Origin: Massospora cicadina
Taxonomy: Eukaryota > Entomophthoromycota > Entomophthoromycetes > Entomophthorales > Entomophthoraceae
Length of the DNA stretch: 64,000 nucleotides
NCBI GenBank assembly: GCA_022478985.1
Contig: JAKSZP010009614.1
Coordinates: 17,735 to 81,734 of the forward strand
Direction of reading: 5' to 3'
Positions 10,199 through 20,759 of this stretch are shown here, in pieces (position 1 is the stretch's first letter; every line of letters starts with the position of its first letter). Position numbers and translations under genes: made by a program. The notes under the pieces were generated by a model that saw only the letters and a list, made by a program, of their open reading frames with translations, was not told the DNA's origin and did no database searches.

Positions 10199-11300
10199 TT
10201 TGGGTGAGTAGGGCCTGAGATAACGGCCATGTACACGATTAATGGTGATACCAGTAGCTAGGTTTTTGATAGAGTACTCGTTTCTCTCTTTTAAATGATG
10301 GTAAAAGATCCTCCCAAATATTTTAAGCTTGCCGCTTCTAGGAGTGATGTGGTTATGGTAGTACAACACCATGTCAGATACTTGGAAGGTAGGGGGTTTG
10401 GTACTCATTTGCAGCCTGCCCTTCTTTGGTTACTGTTTTTGCTAAATTTGTCATAGCTTCAGATTGGAGTTGAATTATGCGTTGAGCCAATCTCCTCATA
10501 ACTTTATCTGGTTCCTCCACTATAGAAGAGAATATATCCTTAGCTAAGAAGGCAGGTATGCCTGGCTCCCGTCCATACAAGACACGGAATGGAGACATTT
10601 TTAAAACCTTGTGATAGCTAATCTGGTATGCCATTAGAGTACTAGGTAGATATTGATCCCAGTGAAGAGGATCAGAGGAGGCCAGTTTCAAAAAATGGAA
10701 ACCAAGGTTCCATCTGCTCTTTCCACGGTCCCCTTTGTGGAAGAGTTATATGGAGCTGAGAGAAGTTGCTGTGCTCCCATAGATGTGGCCAGGATTTTAA
10801 CTATTCTGGAGGTGAAGTTCTTACCATTGTCACAGAGCTGTAATTGGGGGCAACCGTGTTGGGTGAAATGTGCTGATGTAAGAAGGTGGCGGTGGCCTTA
10901 GCTGCTTGAGCAGGAAGAGCACGGATTCAACCCACTTAGTGAGGTGGTCAATAGTTACTGGGATAAATCTGTTTCCACTAGTAGACTGAGGAAGGGGACC
11001 TATTACATCTAAGCTGATGATGTGGAATGGTTGTTGTGGGGTAGTTGGTTGATATTAGTATCAAGACTTGAAGCCATATTGCTTCTTACAAGTAAGGCAG
11101 GCTTCCAAAACATCAACGAAAGATTCTATCATTTCATCCCAGTAAAACCGATTCTAAATCCATTCATAGGTTTTCCTTGCCCCTCCATGACCTAGGGTAG
11201 AATGTGCTTCTAAAATAGCAGGTACAAGTTCTGAGGGTCAAAGGTAAGGTAGCCATTTTGTCCCCACCTGCTTATACAACTTCCCATCTTCAACTTTAGT
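10190..11300 (-). pseudogene. Ty3-L integrase, frameshifted
   Basis: The integrase is read from about 11300 down to 10190. The H2C2 zinc region is only partly visible (CLTCKKQYGF). The core has SLDVIGPLP with Asp at 11007-11009, LCDNGKNFTS with Asp at 10829-10831, and GTVERADGTL with Glu at 10721-10723. The last two are exactly 36 codons apart, the D-35-E spacing. The distance between the two Asp codons is not a multiple of three, which shows a frameshift. The C-terminal part (10190-10691) contains YLPSTLMAYQISYHKVLKMS and a GPY-like region. No chromodomain is seen. Confidence 0.8.
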
Positions 11301-11398
11301 GTTACAGGAGTGCAGGGCTAACATATTTTGAACAGGCTCATCCTCATCCTCCCATTCACTGTGGTCATTAAAAGGCATGTAACCTCTCTGCCTCACTA

Positions 11399-11960
11399 TT
11401 ATTTAAGGTGAATTACTGGCAGCCAAGTCAGCCCATCAACATTCAAGTGACAGGTTCCAGTACGGTGTTCAATCTTCAAGTCATTAGGCTGGAGCTTTAG
11501 AGCCCAGCAAGCTAGCCGACCAGTATGATCCTTCATGTTCTGTAACCACTTTAGAGATGCGTGGTCAGTAACTACAGTGAAGGTGGTTCCATAGAGAAAA
11601 GGGCGGTAGTGATTTACAGCCAACAGAACAGCAAGGCACTACTTCTCAGTTACACTGTAGTTGCATTCCGTTTTATAGCATTTTACTGAAATATGATACA
11701 GGATAATCTACACCGTGTTCATCTAATTAGGTTAAGATGGCCCCAACGGCATAGTCTGAGGCGTCAGTGAACAAGATGAAAGATTTATTATAATCTGGGT
11801 ACCGTAGGATAGGACGTTGTTGTAATAGCTGTTTCATCGTCTCAAAAGCAGCCTTTTGCTTAGCACCCCAATAGAAAGGGGTATTCTTTATTAATAGATG
11901 GACAAGGGGCTCACTGAGTTGGGCGAACTTAGGGATGAACTGATGATAATACCCCATCAT
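11399..11960 (-). pseudogene. Ty3-L RT connection and RNase H, broken
   Basis: The block 11727-11960 begins MMGYYHQFIPKFAQLSEPL, the end of the RT, and ends FILFTDASDYAVGAIL, the first RNase H Asp (TDAS). The block 11399-11623 has VTDHASLKWLQNMKDHTG, the later RNase H motif (TDHASL). A short stretch with stops lies between them near 11640-11720. The residues look catalytically sound, but the frame is broken. Confidence 0.8.
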
Positions 11961-12740
11961 CCCTAGAAATACCTGAATATTCAGTAGATTTGAGGGGCTG
12001 GCATCTTTGAGATGGCTTTGTCCTTGTCCTGAATGGGCTGAATACCGTCTTGTGAAATGGAGTGGCCGAGGAAATCCAATTTTTTTGGAAGAAGGTACAC
12101 TTTGTGGGCTTCAACTTTATACTAGACTGACGTACCCGTTGAAACACCTTCTTCAAATAATTAAGATGTTCATTGAAGGTTTTAGAGAACACCTTGATGT
12201 CATCAAGATAGACGATGACACAAGTTAACTTGAGGTCCTTCAAGATGTGATTCATTGCACGCTGGAAAGAGGCAGATGCGTTGCACAACCCTTGGATTAA
12301 TCGTGTGGGTTGTAATAGACTTTCACTAAAAATAAGAGCGCATTTCTCCTGATCTTGAGGAGAAAGGTACGTTTGTCAATAGCCACTGGCAAAAGTTCAT
12401 AGCGGAGAAGTTAAAGCCAGAGAGTTGGGCCAGGGAGCCATCAATGTGAGGGATAGGATAGATATCCTTCCTAGTGAGGCTATTCAACCTACGGTAATTC
12501 ATGACTATATGATGACCTCCGTTTTTCTTATTTAATTAGTAAGAGAGGTGAAGACCAAGGGCTTTGAGAAGGAATGATTAACCCCGCATCTATTAAATGC
12601 TGGAGCTCCGTCCTCATTTGTTGCTCCTCCACTTTTGACTTGCAGTAGGGTTTGGACCTAATAGGCCGGGCATCACCCACATCAATGGAGTGACACCAGC
12701 CCTTCATGTGGCCATAGTCAGTATCCAATTTGGAGAATAT
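11961..12740 (-). pseudogene. Ty3-L reverse transcriptase, broken
   Basis: The N-terminal fingers are at 12528-12728 (LQHLIDAGLIIPSQSPWSSP). The palm is at 11929-12288: CNASASFQRAMNHIL then VIVYLDDIKVFSKTF. The catalytic YLDD (12199-12210) is intact, unlike in the other gypsy copies here. The segment between fingers and palm (about 12290-12530) has stops and a frame change. The length is normal for a Ty3 RT. Confidence 0.85.
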
Positions 12741-13499
12741 GCCACTATATTTATCTGCAAGGTATGAACTTTCTCCAACTCCTCTGGGTTAGCTTATCCA
12801 AGATAAGAAAGTTGGGCAAGGTACACACCATGTTATCCATGGGTAAGCCCAAATCTGACATAGAGCCAACGGAGTGGATATGTTCAATGTCCTTTACTGG
12901 GAGTAGGAAACCTCTACCAATCTCCTGGTGTTTCCATATAACATATCTTTTCCGTTGAGGTTTCAGATAAGAAGGGTAATAGGCCTCTGATAGGCTGGGT
13001 CAAATATCCCAAGCAAAACATGAGGCTTCAAGAGGCTAACACCCTCAATATTTGTGAGGTGCAATGAACAATGATGTGGGATTTTTAGTGTGATTTTAGT
13101 GTCAATCACTCTTTGTTCCCCAGGCTTAATCAAGACCTAGTCTGCCACATAAAAAGGGATACCATCCCTGGAATCCACTGAATCAGGTAATTTCTTTGTA
13201 TTGCGACAGGAAGTGGTACATGGCAAGGTTATAGCTGAAAAAGGTTAAAGACCAGGCAAGAGTATTCATGCTTGCTGGGTTCTTTATTGGATAAGACTAA
13301 AGGGACTTCATAGTTGAGTATCGAGTGTACCCCTTGCTTCAGGTTGATTATTTTTTCATACTCAATCATAAACTGAGTGCCGATGAACATATCATATGCA
13401 TTAATGTTTAAAGCCACAGAAGGGGCTGATAGGATAAGCTTCCCAATTAGAATGGGAAGGGAAGAGTATGCTCAATAGCATGAATATTGTTGGGGCCAG

Positions 13500-13780
13500 C
13501 GGTTCCAAACCCTTACATGTAATGTAAGTCAGGCGCTAGCTTTATCTTCTTGATAAGCTTAGTGGGGATCACGTTGACTGTGAAGCCAGTGTCCAGGATG
13601 GCCAATATTCGGACCTTACAATAATCACTTCAACCCTAGTAAGCTTTTCTCCAAATTTATGTCGCAAAGTCAAGACCTCCTTGAGCTGAAAGGTGGAGGG
13701 TAGCTTGTTAGCAGTCTCAGGGTATTTATCCATGATGTATTTTTTGGGATGAACCCACTGAAGAGGGCGTGTCAAGTTAG
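13500..13780 (-). pseudogene. Ty3-L aspartic protease, frameshifted
   Basis: On the minus strand near 13550-13615 the text reads ILAILDTGFTVNVIPTKLI, with a canonical D-T-G active site. Family copies at 54809 and 34111 have N-M-G and D-I-G there. The following block, FGTAGPNNIHAIEHTL, matches YGTAGTENMVFEGAY of Ty3-C. The region upstream in another frame (13569-13775) links it to the gag side. From 12740 to 13500 the pol linker is present but riddled with stops. Confidence 0.75.
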
Positions 13781-13787
13781 CTAAGAA

Positions 13788-14872
13788 TTAAGCACCATCA
13801 CTGTCAGTGTCAATAAATTTTTTGACACCTAGAATTTTTCTGAGGCAAGTTTCCTCAGGTATGGTAGACTCGTCTACACCTCCAGCATTCAAATGATCAG
13901 GCACTTCTACTTCCGCTGGAGCTCCCAATATGTAATAACCAACTTCATCATAAGCCCCCTCAGATTCCTCCCCAAGTGTATTCATGACAACGGGCAAGGC
14001 CGCAATGGAGGTTGGGGGGATGACCACAGAAGATTGGGTAGCCGTAGAGCGCACATTTTCTAGCTTGTCTGGAAGGGAAGGCACAGAGGCATTAGTGCGC
14101 TGGTGCGAGTGTATGGTTTTTACAGCCTTACAGGGCTTTGAAACATTAAAAGGAGTGATAACCTTTTCAAGTAGCACTGAGAGAGCAGGCTTAGTTGGGA
14201 AGCTAGGTACAGGTGGCCTCACTCCCAATTGATCAACAGGTGATAGCTCCTCAATAGTGGGAGCTGAAGATTTCACCTCAGCATCACTTGTGTTAGCCCA
14301 TACTTGGAATTCAGCCACTTCAAACAAAGCATCTTTTAGGTCACGGAGATTTTCAAAGTTGTGTTCATGGAGATGATGTGTCTGTCTAAAGAGGGTCGAG
14401 AGGCTATCCCTATTAACAGGGAGGCAATTGCATTATCAAGGGTAAGCATGTTAGAGGTGGTCAACCTTTGCGCAGTGAGGTAAAATCATTCAGCAAAGGC
14501 AATGATTGATTCACCTTTCAACATAATAAGATACATAAAGGCCTGTTTTTACCTATGTAGACTCTGTTTTGATCTAAATTCAGCTAGAAGAGCTTCCTTC
14601 ACCTCTATCCAAGTGTATGAAGGGTTCATGTTAGGGACCATCATCTTTTTCACTAGATGACTCAAACAAGGAAAGATGTGGCGAACTTTTTGCTTGTCTG
14701 TGTGCCATCTATAGCGGCTTCATAAACGTACAGGAAGAAGCAATGCTCCCTTCCCCAGGGATGAACTTTTATTTAAAAGGAAGTTTATAAGGACGCTGTT
14801 CAAGCTCCTTAAAGCGTACTAAAGCATTGGCTAGTTGCTTTTCAAGAGCAACTACTTTTGGCATACAGGAGT
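13788..14872 (-). pseudogene. Ty3-L gag and gag-protease linker
   Basis: The segment 13788-14327 is open for 179 codons, rich in Pro, Ser, Thr, Val and Glu, with no recognised fold. It sits where the gag C-terminus or a linker is expected. The part from 14330 to 14872 carries broken gag-like text in other frames (for example ALEKQLANALVRFKELEQR, probably coiled coil, near 14790-14850). No CCHC zinc knuckle could be found, which may be loss or a true absence. The assignment rests on position between PBS and protease. Confidence 0.6.
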
Positions 14873-14890
14873 CCTATGTAGTGAGAACCA
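14873..14890 (-). other. Primer-binding site of Ty3-L
   Basis: On the minus strand, three bases inside the 5' LTR, the text is TGGTTCTCACTACATAGG. TGG pairs with the CCA tail of a tRNA. Fifteen of 18 bases match the PBS of Ty3-C (53321-53338), so both use the same kind of tRNA. I cannot name that tRNA; its 3' acceptor strand would read about AGTGAGC followed by the discriminator and CCA. Confidence 0.75.
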
Positions 14891-14893
14891 TTT

Positions 14894-15630
14894 TGTAGGA
14901 ATCCAGCTTAGTTATGCTCCTTTGGTGCTACGCCGCTGGATCCCACAAAGGATTTTAAAAAGACAAAAACAGAAAACTTATAAAAATTGGTTTTTATGAT
15001 TTTTAATATAATTGTGGGAGTAAAAATCAGAAGTGATCCTTTCCGACTTTCAACAATAAATATTTATACTATTTTTTAAGGTTGGATGGATTTGGGAATA
15101 GGTTTGGAATAGCTTCATGCTTTCCAATTTAAGTAATATGGGTGTCAATCCTATCAGATCTTGGGGAATGTTAGTTAATTTTAGTAAACGGACGTTGGGG
15201 TTGTGGCAGAATATACCCATGTGGAAGGGTTTTGATGTACCCCAACCAATCACCACTTGAGAAAATTTTCTCACCTTGGGGGCCTGCTGCTACACCTATA
15301 AAAGGGGTGGCCCACGCGCAGGTGTGGTGAAAGACTCAGTGATGGTTATGGAGTACCTTCCGCTGGTTTCCCCAGAGTCTGTTGTGCAATTGATGAAATC
15401 TGATCATTTGATTTGATTAAATGTGCCCGTGTGGGTTACAAACTTATGTTACCCAATTTACAGGGTTCCACCGAGAATTGGCCAGGGTCTTTTGGCCATT
15501 CTCGTCAACATTTTCATTAAATTGGCTTGTAATGGCATCAGGGAATCGAAAATGGCTGACATTTCCCTTTTTTAGTGAAACTTGACCTAAAACATTCTTA
15601 TGTTTGAGCTGCAAAGACAAATGTCCAACA
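14894..15630 (-). repeat. Ty3-L 5' LTR (737 bp)
   Basis: It begins TGTAGGAATCC and ends ATGTCCAACA on the plus strand. It is the partner of 9442-10180 and carries the same TATAAAAG at 15297-15304. Confidence 0.95.
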
Positions 15631-15635
15631 AATGG
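15631..15635. repeat. Ty3-L target-site duplication, right copy (AATGG)
   Basis: Same five bases as 9437-9441, directly after the CA end of the LTR. Confidence 0.9.
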
Positions 15636-15639
15636 ACTT

Positions 15640-16770
15640 TCCCTCCCTGGCGACCCATGAAATCCACTTCAGCTGAAGTGCTTTAATCATACTCCAGACG
15701 TTAATCAAACTGATTAACCTCTTCTTCTCCTCCTAACACAAGTTATAATAACAGGTTTTTGATCTTTGCCCTTTCAGATGAACTGGATTACTGAACTCAT
15801 TTTTTATTTTATGGAAGATACTGGCAGTGGAATAAATATGGCAATGTACCATAATCTGGAATTTGAAAGTGTTCATGACAATACCCTGGCGCGATATGAT
15901 AAATTGAGCCATTGCCATTTCCAAGCCACCGTTTGTTGTCTTCTTTAATTTTGAACTAATTTTTTTGTGGCGCTGCCCGCCCAGGGATGGGACATCCAAG
16001 GTACATAAACTCCTCCACAGTTGCCATACAGTGAATCAAGCTCTTTGGTGACACATCTAACGTTGCCGTTCTGCCAATGGACCAAGCCCTGGATTATGAC
16101 AGATTGACCTTTGCGTTATCTGCGTTTTGGTACATCTTCAGAGTGTTAATCACCTCCTTATCCACCTCCTCTGATGAAACAAAAATTCATGTATAATCCT
16201 CAAACATTGAGTGGGAATACTCCTTTCTATTGATTTTAAGTTTCTTCCAGTCAGAATTCTTGAGAGCCACTGAAAGGGTCTCTATTGCAAGAACAAACAA
16301 CAAGGGAGATCGAGGTTCTCCTTGACTCATGCCCCTAAACACCTTAAAAGGGTAGGAGAGGACCCCATTTATATCGACAACCAATGAGGCTTCCCCATAA
16401 ATTGCTTTAAGCATTCTCAACAAGCGCCCTTTGATTCCAACCCTACTTAACACTTTCCAAAGGAACTCATGATTCACCTGTTCATACGCCTTCTCTTGGT
16501 CAAGAAACAGTAGCCACCCCCACTGGCCATACTGTCTACTTGCTCATTCTTCTATCAGATGAAGCAGTATCAAATTATCAATAATTTAGCGCCCCTGGGT
16601 TAAACCCATTCTTCTCTTTCCCAACAACGTTCGCCACAAACCCTTTAGTCAATTGGTTAGGATTTTCATTGAGATTCTTATAGTTAACGTTGAGCAGAGT
16701 CAAAGGCCAAGAGCTCCCCGTGAGGGAGTTATTGCCCTTCTTATGCAACGTTACCACTACGCCTTTCAAA
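15640..16770 (-). pseudogene. LINE-J reverse transcriptase, broken
   Basis: The text on the minus strand includes FLDQEKAYEQVNHEFLWKVL (motif A, near 16450-16510), VFRGMSQGEPRSPLLFVLAI (motif B, near 16280-16340) and HSMFEDYT, where the catalytic FADDT is expected (about 16187-16210). The second Asp of FADD is therefore lost. N-terminal motifs are at 16578-16769 (VTLHKKGNNS...SWPLTLLNVNYK, where relatives have WRPI.L.N). The thumb with an LGCPI-like block follows towards 15640. Confidence 0.75.
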
Positions 16771-16795
16771 AACGCCAGGTCAATTGCACCAGAGA

Positions 16796-17116
16796 CTAGT
16801 AGCTAACTGTAGAGTTTAGTAAGCATCTCGGACATTTCTGCCTGAAACAACTTGTGGATCTCATGATCAACCCATCCTCCTCAGGAGACTTGCCATTCTT
16901 TCCATTGCAGATAGTGTCTGACACCTCTGACTTGTGGATCTTGATACATAGGTGCTGCTGAGTCTCCTTCAGAAGTACCACCAGTCCGCTTGTAAGTACT
17001 TTGGTTGCCTCTGGGTAATTCTCCAAGGGACCATAAAGGTTCTCATAGTAGGACCTGGCCTCTTCAACCATGCGAGCTGCATCCTTCACCTCAACTCCCT
17101 CATCACAAAGTGACAA
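16796..17116 (-). pseudogene. LINE-J linker between endonuclease and RT
   Basis: An open stretch of 106 codons with AARMVEEARSYYENLYGP, the block that precedes the RT in L1-type ORF2 proteins (helical, with a conserved F/YYxxLY). It then runs into a degraded KCPGPDG-like motif (KSPEEDGL). No separate activity is known for this linker. Confidence 0.65.
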
Positions 17117-17289
17117 GATTCTTTCCCAAGGGTCTTAAAGCCTTTACTGCCTTGCGGAGAGAGCCACATTGCTGTAAGAGTCCTCATCCCGCCTAAATTT
17201 CCTTTGTTTGAGGAGATTCACCATGAATTCTTTCATCGATTTCACATACAGTTAAGCTTTGGCAGTGTAGGTAGATTCCCCCATGGGCG

Positions 17290-18060
17290 CAGCCTACTTG
17301 CAGGTACTCTTGAAGCTCCTCTCCAAGGTTTTATAACTCAAATGTATGGCCCCTATTTGCCTCCCAGAGATCCAACATGCCATCTTAAAATGATTCTTTA
17401 TCCACAGCCATTTTACTGGCGCGTCTAGCTTCCCCACAATCCGAATTCTTACCATTTCACCTTCTTCCTCAAGATCTCCTAAAGTGGAGACCACCTCAAA
17501 AGTTTAGGGTTCAGTCTCCAGATTCCTTTAACTTCAGAAGCAACCAGAGGGTCACTGATATGCAGTTCTAGGGGCCTGTGGTCCAAAGCACATAAATCAT
17601 GATTCTGAAGAATCAACTTGCAGCGAATTAAGAGAGGCTGAGGCACCAACACAAGGTCAATGCGGGAGAAATGATCCCCATGGACGTGATTCCACCCAGT
17701 CTCCCCTTTCTCACCACGTCACGCTTTCCAAGCATCCAGTAGGCCAAGGTTGATCATTAAACTGGCCAACTTTTGGGTTCCAGGATCAGAGCTCCAGTTG
17801 TATGAAGCCCCAAACCTGTTATCCCTAAACCAGACACAGTTAATGTCCCCCTCACTACTGACCCCCTATGCCTTCCGCCTGGATCCTTAGGCCGACCTTC
17901 TGGAAGAAGGCCTTCCTTTCTGACCCAGAATTTGGCGCATATAAGCCGATAAACCAAATTGGTTTCCTCTCTTAACAATGATATTACTGCCACTCTTTAA
18001 CCCATAAACCAATACCCTTTTATCCAGCACCTTGACCTTGCCCACCCACCAGACCAAGAT
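17290..18060 (-). pseudogene. LINE-J APE-type endonuclease remnant
   Basis: The endonuclease nicks target DNA to start reverse transcription. The clearest block is KPIWFIGLYAPNSGSERKAF (near 17890-17970), the beta-strand and loop with the conserved Tyr-Ala-Pro-Asn. Further text (17294-17494, VVSTLGDLEEEGEMVRIRIV) may be the C-terminal side of the domain. The N-terminal QETK-like motif and GDFN are not legible, and stops are frequent. Confidence 0.6.
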
Positions 18061-18289
18061 ACCACCCTTTGGCTTCTCCCCTCCCTCTTTCCTACCCTAA
18101 GAGCGAGTCAAAGTTTGGTTGATCCACCAAGTGAGAGTAAAATGATTGCTTCAAAGGGAATTGGTAAGACCAATCCTCTTACACCACAGGTTTGGACTTA
18201 GTCTTAGTGAGTAAGCTGATATAAATCCCATGTTGTTGCAATCTAAGTTTTACCTGCTGCTGCTGCCTGAGGACATTCAGACCTCATGC

Positions 18290-20147
18290 ATTAGCAAATT
18301 CAACCAAGATCACCATAGTTTATAAATCGAAGAGGCTTTGGTGTAAGGATCTGGGAGGTCTCCATTCTCTTCCAACTCAGCTGGTTTAGTGGGACCACAT
18401 TTCTTCCTCCCCTTTCTAGTGCTAGACTGGGCCAGTGGTGGTGGCTTCTTAGTCACAGCAGCTTCTGGAATCTTACCCTTTCCAGGGTCCTCGACTGATC
18501 CCTCCACTTCATTTGGGGCATTGGGTTAGAAGACATTGGCCCACTATTGCTATCAGGAAGCACCTCCCTCACCTCCGCCTCTTCCCCTACGATCCTTGAG
18601 CGCTCTGTCACACCTACATCATTAATTGTTGCTCGCCTCTTACACAATCGAGTAATGGGGAGAGCCCCATCCATTTGGAAAGCAACCTTTTCCAGAAGTC
18701 CTTTGCAGATTAAGAAAGAGCGCCACTTAGCTTGATTTGGAGTCTATCAGCTTCCCTCGCCTTCTGGAAACACTTTGACTCCTTACTGACCTTTCTGGTG
18801 CCTTTCAGCACCTTGTTCACCGCCTCCAAATTGGCGTTTCCAGCCGCCGCATCCTTTGCTATGGCTGACAACTCTGTTAGTCTCTCATACGCCTTCTGGA
18901 GAGCCAACTTCTCTTTCTCTGAGGGCATCACGAATGGCACCCCTCTCTAGGCCCATCAGGTTTGGTCACTGCCGCAGGAGGTTTATCCTGAGGACACTTA
19001 GCTCTGACATGCCCCTTCAAGCCACACAAGAAACACCTGCCCAGAGACACCACAGGGACACTTTAGGTCCCCACAGTAACTGAAAGAGGCAACTCCCCAT
19101 AGGACTCTTAAGTTAGCTTTTAAACTCAGTCCCCAGAGCCTACGGCGAACTTTTTCAATCTACCGTCATTCTGCTTCAAGTTCTTTACCAACTTGTTCTC
19201 ACTAAAGGAGATCACTCTGATAAAGCCTTTCAGCTGAGACATCATGGCCTAACAATGACAACAGGTGGCAAGTCCTCAGTATGAACTTTCTAATCTTGTT
19301 GCTAACGTCAAGACATTTGGCCTCATCGTCCTTGGTGCTCAAACTGGCGGTCAAAATCTGTTTCATCTGAAGCTAGACGTGAAAGTCAAAAGTATAAACA
19401 CAGGAGCCAAATGTGAAATATGGAGTGGGGCGAATTCATACACCTCAATCATGAAGACCATGAGCATTTCCTTAGACCACCCAGTCTTTACTTCCACAAC
19501 GTGAATCATCTTGAGGCTATCCACTATGCTTGCCATCAAATCTTTTGAGGGGCCCGAGTTCCCCAGTTTGTAAAGCTTGGTTATGATACCATATCCATTA
19601 TTAGCCACCACCTCAAAGGAGACCGAGCCTTCTGTGCAGCGGGGTCACCCCTGCTATTGATTTGTTAACGTAGTTGGTCTCTCGGGCTTGTTTTGTAAAA
19701 AAGTTTGGCCTCTTCAGGCCCTTTTTGTGTTGGAACCATTGCATCCCTTTTGGGTCAATCTGTCATTTGGTAAGTGAGTGCTCTCAACTTTTGCTGCACC
19801 AGTATAAGCCCACATAAGCTACTAGCCGTTATCAAGGTTTCAGGCCAACCTTGAAAACCGCGTTAATTATTATAGACAGGTGGGCCGATGCCCAGCCATT
19901 CAGGATTGCCTCACCCTTGTCACACATACCCGCTTTTTAGCGCCCCGCCTCATAGAAAAGTAGTGTGACAGACGATATGCCTGAATCTTGCCTCCCCCTT
20001 TCTGACCATATTCCCCCACCAAAGGAGAGTGGAAGCACCCGCTAGAATAGGTTGGATCACAGTCATTAGCTTCCAATCCACACCTCTTTCAGGCCACTTC
20101 AGGACCCTTCTGTGGTGCCTCTCTTGATTCCAGTATTGGCTACTCAC
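18290..20147 (-). pseudogene. LINE-J ORF1 (nucleic-acid-binding protein) remnant
   Basis: ORF1 proteins coat LINE RNA. A CCHC knuckle is legible at 18994-19035 (RCFLCGLKGHVRAKCP, spacing C-x2-C-x4-H-x4-C, all four ligands present). Upstream, 19363-19611 encodes VVEVKTGWSKEMLMVFMIE, consistent with the globular domain that precedes the knuckle in CCHC-type ORF1 proteins. Downstream are charged, Arg/Ser-rich tails (18310-18940). Many stops and frameshifts occur. The N-terminus near 20147 is a guess. Confidence 0.65.
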
Positions 20148-20179
20148 TCATGTTTCCATGGGCTTTCATAAGTCATGCC

Positions 20180-20699
20180 ACGAGAAGGCCTTCAGCTTAC
20201 CTTACCTAGCTCTTAGTCAAGGCGTCATCTTATTTTTATGTTGTTCAGCTAGTAAAATGATACATGATCCATCACAACACTATTAAGTAGTCCATATAAT
20301 TGCGGTCAAAAAAGTTTTACTTCATATGTTACCAACAAGCACTTTTTCCCATCAGCTTGTAGTTACTTTTAGCTCTTGTAAAAACCTTGGATTAGCACTG
20401 CTTGGGTGGTCTATCTCTTATAAATCCAATTAGCAAGTTTAACTATGAGTCAAATTTACTAGTGTCTGTATACAGGTAAAACGTTTAGTTCAAGTCTGGG
20501 GTAGGCTAGGATTAATGCCTTTACCAATGTAGCTTTCAACTTTTATAAATCCATCTCTTACCCCAGGCCCATTCCAACTTGGTTCCCTGGTTAACAGGTA
20601 GGTGAGCGGTGAAACCAAATATGCAAAATGGGGGATACTCTGCTAAAAATATTTCACCATCCCACAGAATACTTAAATGTCGCACCTACTTTTGGGTTG
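20180..20699 (-). pseudogene. Ty3-I: end of RT and RNase H fragment
   Basis: This minus-strand segment continues the gypsy RT interrupted at 20700/27335 by LINE-D. Across the LINE the text goes from EGKIKAIIAME to PKSRCDI, matching the block KIETINKMAxPSIKRDIQV of Ty3-A. Further on, a VSPLTYLL block (20580) and degraded RNase H traces follow. No integrase is found to the left. Ty3-I may be truncated where LINE-J starts, or its rest may be unrecognisable. Confidence 0.6.
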
Positions 20700-20714
20700 C
20701 TCCATAGCTATTAT
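20700..20714. repeat. LINE-D target-site duplication, left copy (15 bp)
   Basis: CTCCATAGCTATTAT lies directly outside the A-rich 3' end of LINE-D (T-rich on the plus strand) and recurs exactly at 27321-27335. Confidence 0.92.
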
Positions 20715-20731
20715 TTTTTTCTATTTAAATG

Positions 20732-20754
20732 AGGTAAGCCGTCCAGGGGACGGA
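20732..20754 (-). repeat. LINE family 3' terminal box (LINE-D copy)
   Basis: On the minus strand TCCGTCCCCTGGACGGCTTACCT precedes the A/T-rich tail. The same box closes LINE-E, LINE-F and LINE-H and probably serves RT recognition. Confidence 0.8.
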
Positions 20755-20759
20755 AAATA

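Larger units (their letters stand above)
9442..15630 (-). mobile_element. Ty3-L: complete Ty3/gypsy retrotransposon, nested in LINE-J
   Basis: This is a full element of 6189 bp in minus orientation: LTRs at 9442-10180 and 14894-15630, a PBS inside the right (5') LTR, a purine tract inside the left (3') LTR, and a gag-PR-RT-RH-IN order read from right to left. LTRs start TGT and end ACA, with a 5-bp TSD AATGG. It is the best preserved of the gypsy copies by catalytic residues: protease LDTG, RT YLDD and the integrase D, D-35-E residues are all still readable. Even so, several frameshifts and stops interrupt every domain. LINE-J text resumes on both sides, so the insertion postdates LINE-J. Confidence 0.95.
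15636..20160 (-). mobile_element. LINE-J, 5' portion (ORF1, endonuclease, reverse transcriptase)
   Basis: This is the larger part of a minus-strand L1-type LINE, continued at 7780-9441 beyond Ty3-L. From right to left: ORF1 with a CCHC knuckle (about 20147-18290), an APE-type endonuclease (about 18060-17290), a linker, and the reverse transcriptase (about 16770-15640). Restored length would be about 6.1 kb, normal for the group. I could not find target-site duplications, so both ends are approximate. It is not close to LINE-D/E/F/G: the ORF1 text and RT motifs differ. Confidence 0.75.

Noticed and set aside
13984..14232. Plus-strand open stretch opposite the Ty3-L gag linker
   Set aside because: It is the antisense of a 179-codon minus-strand stretch that fits the element's order.
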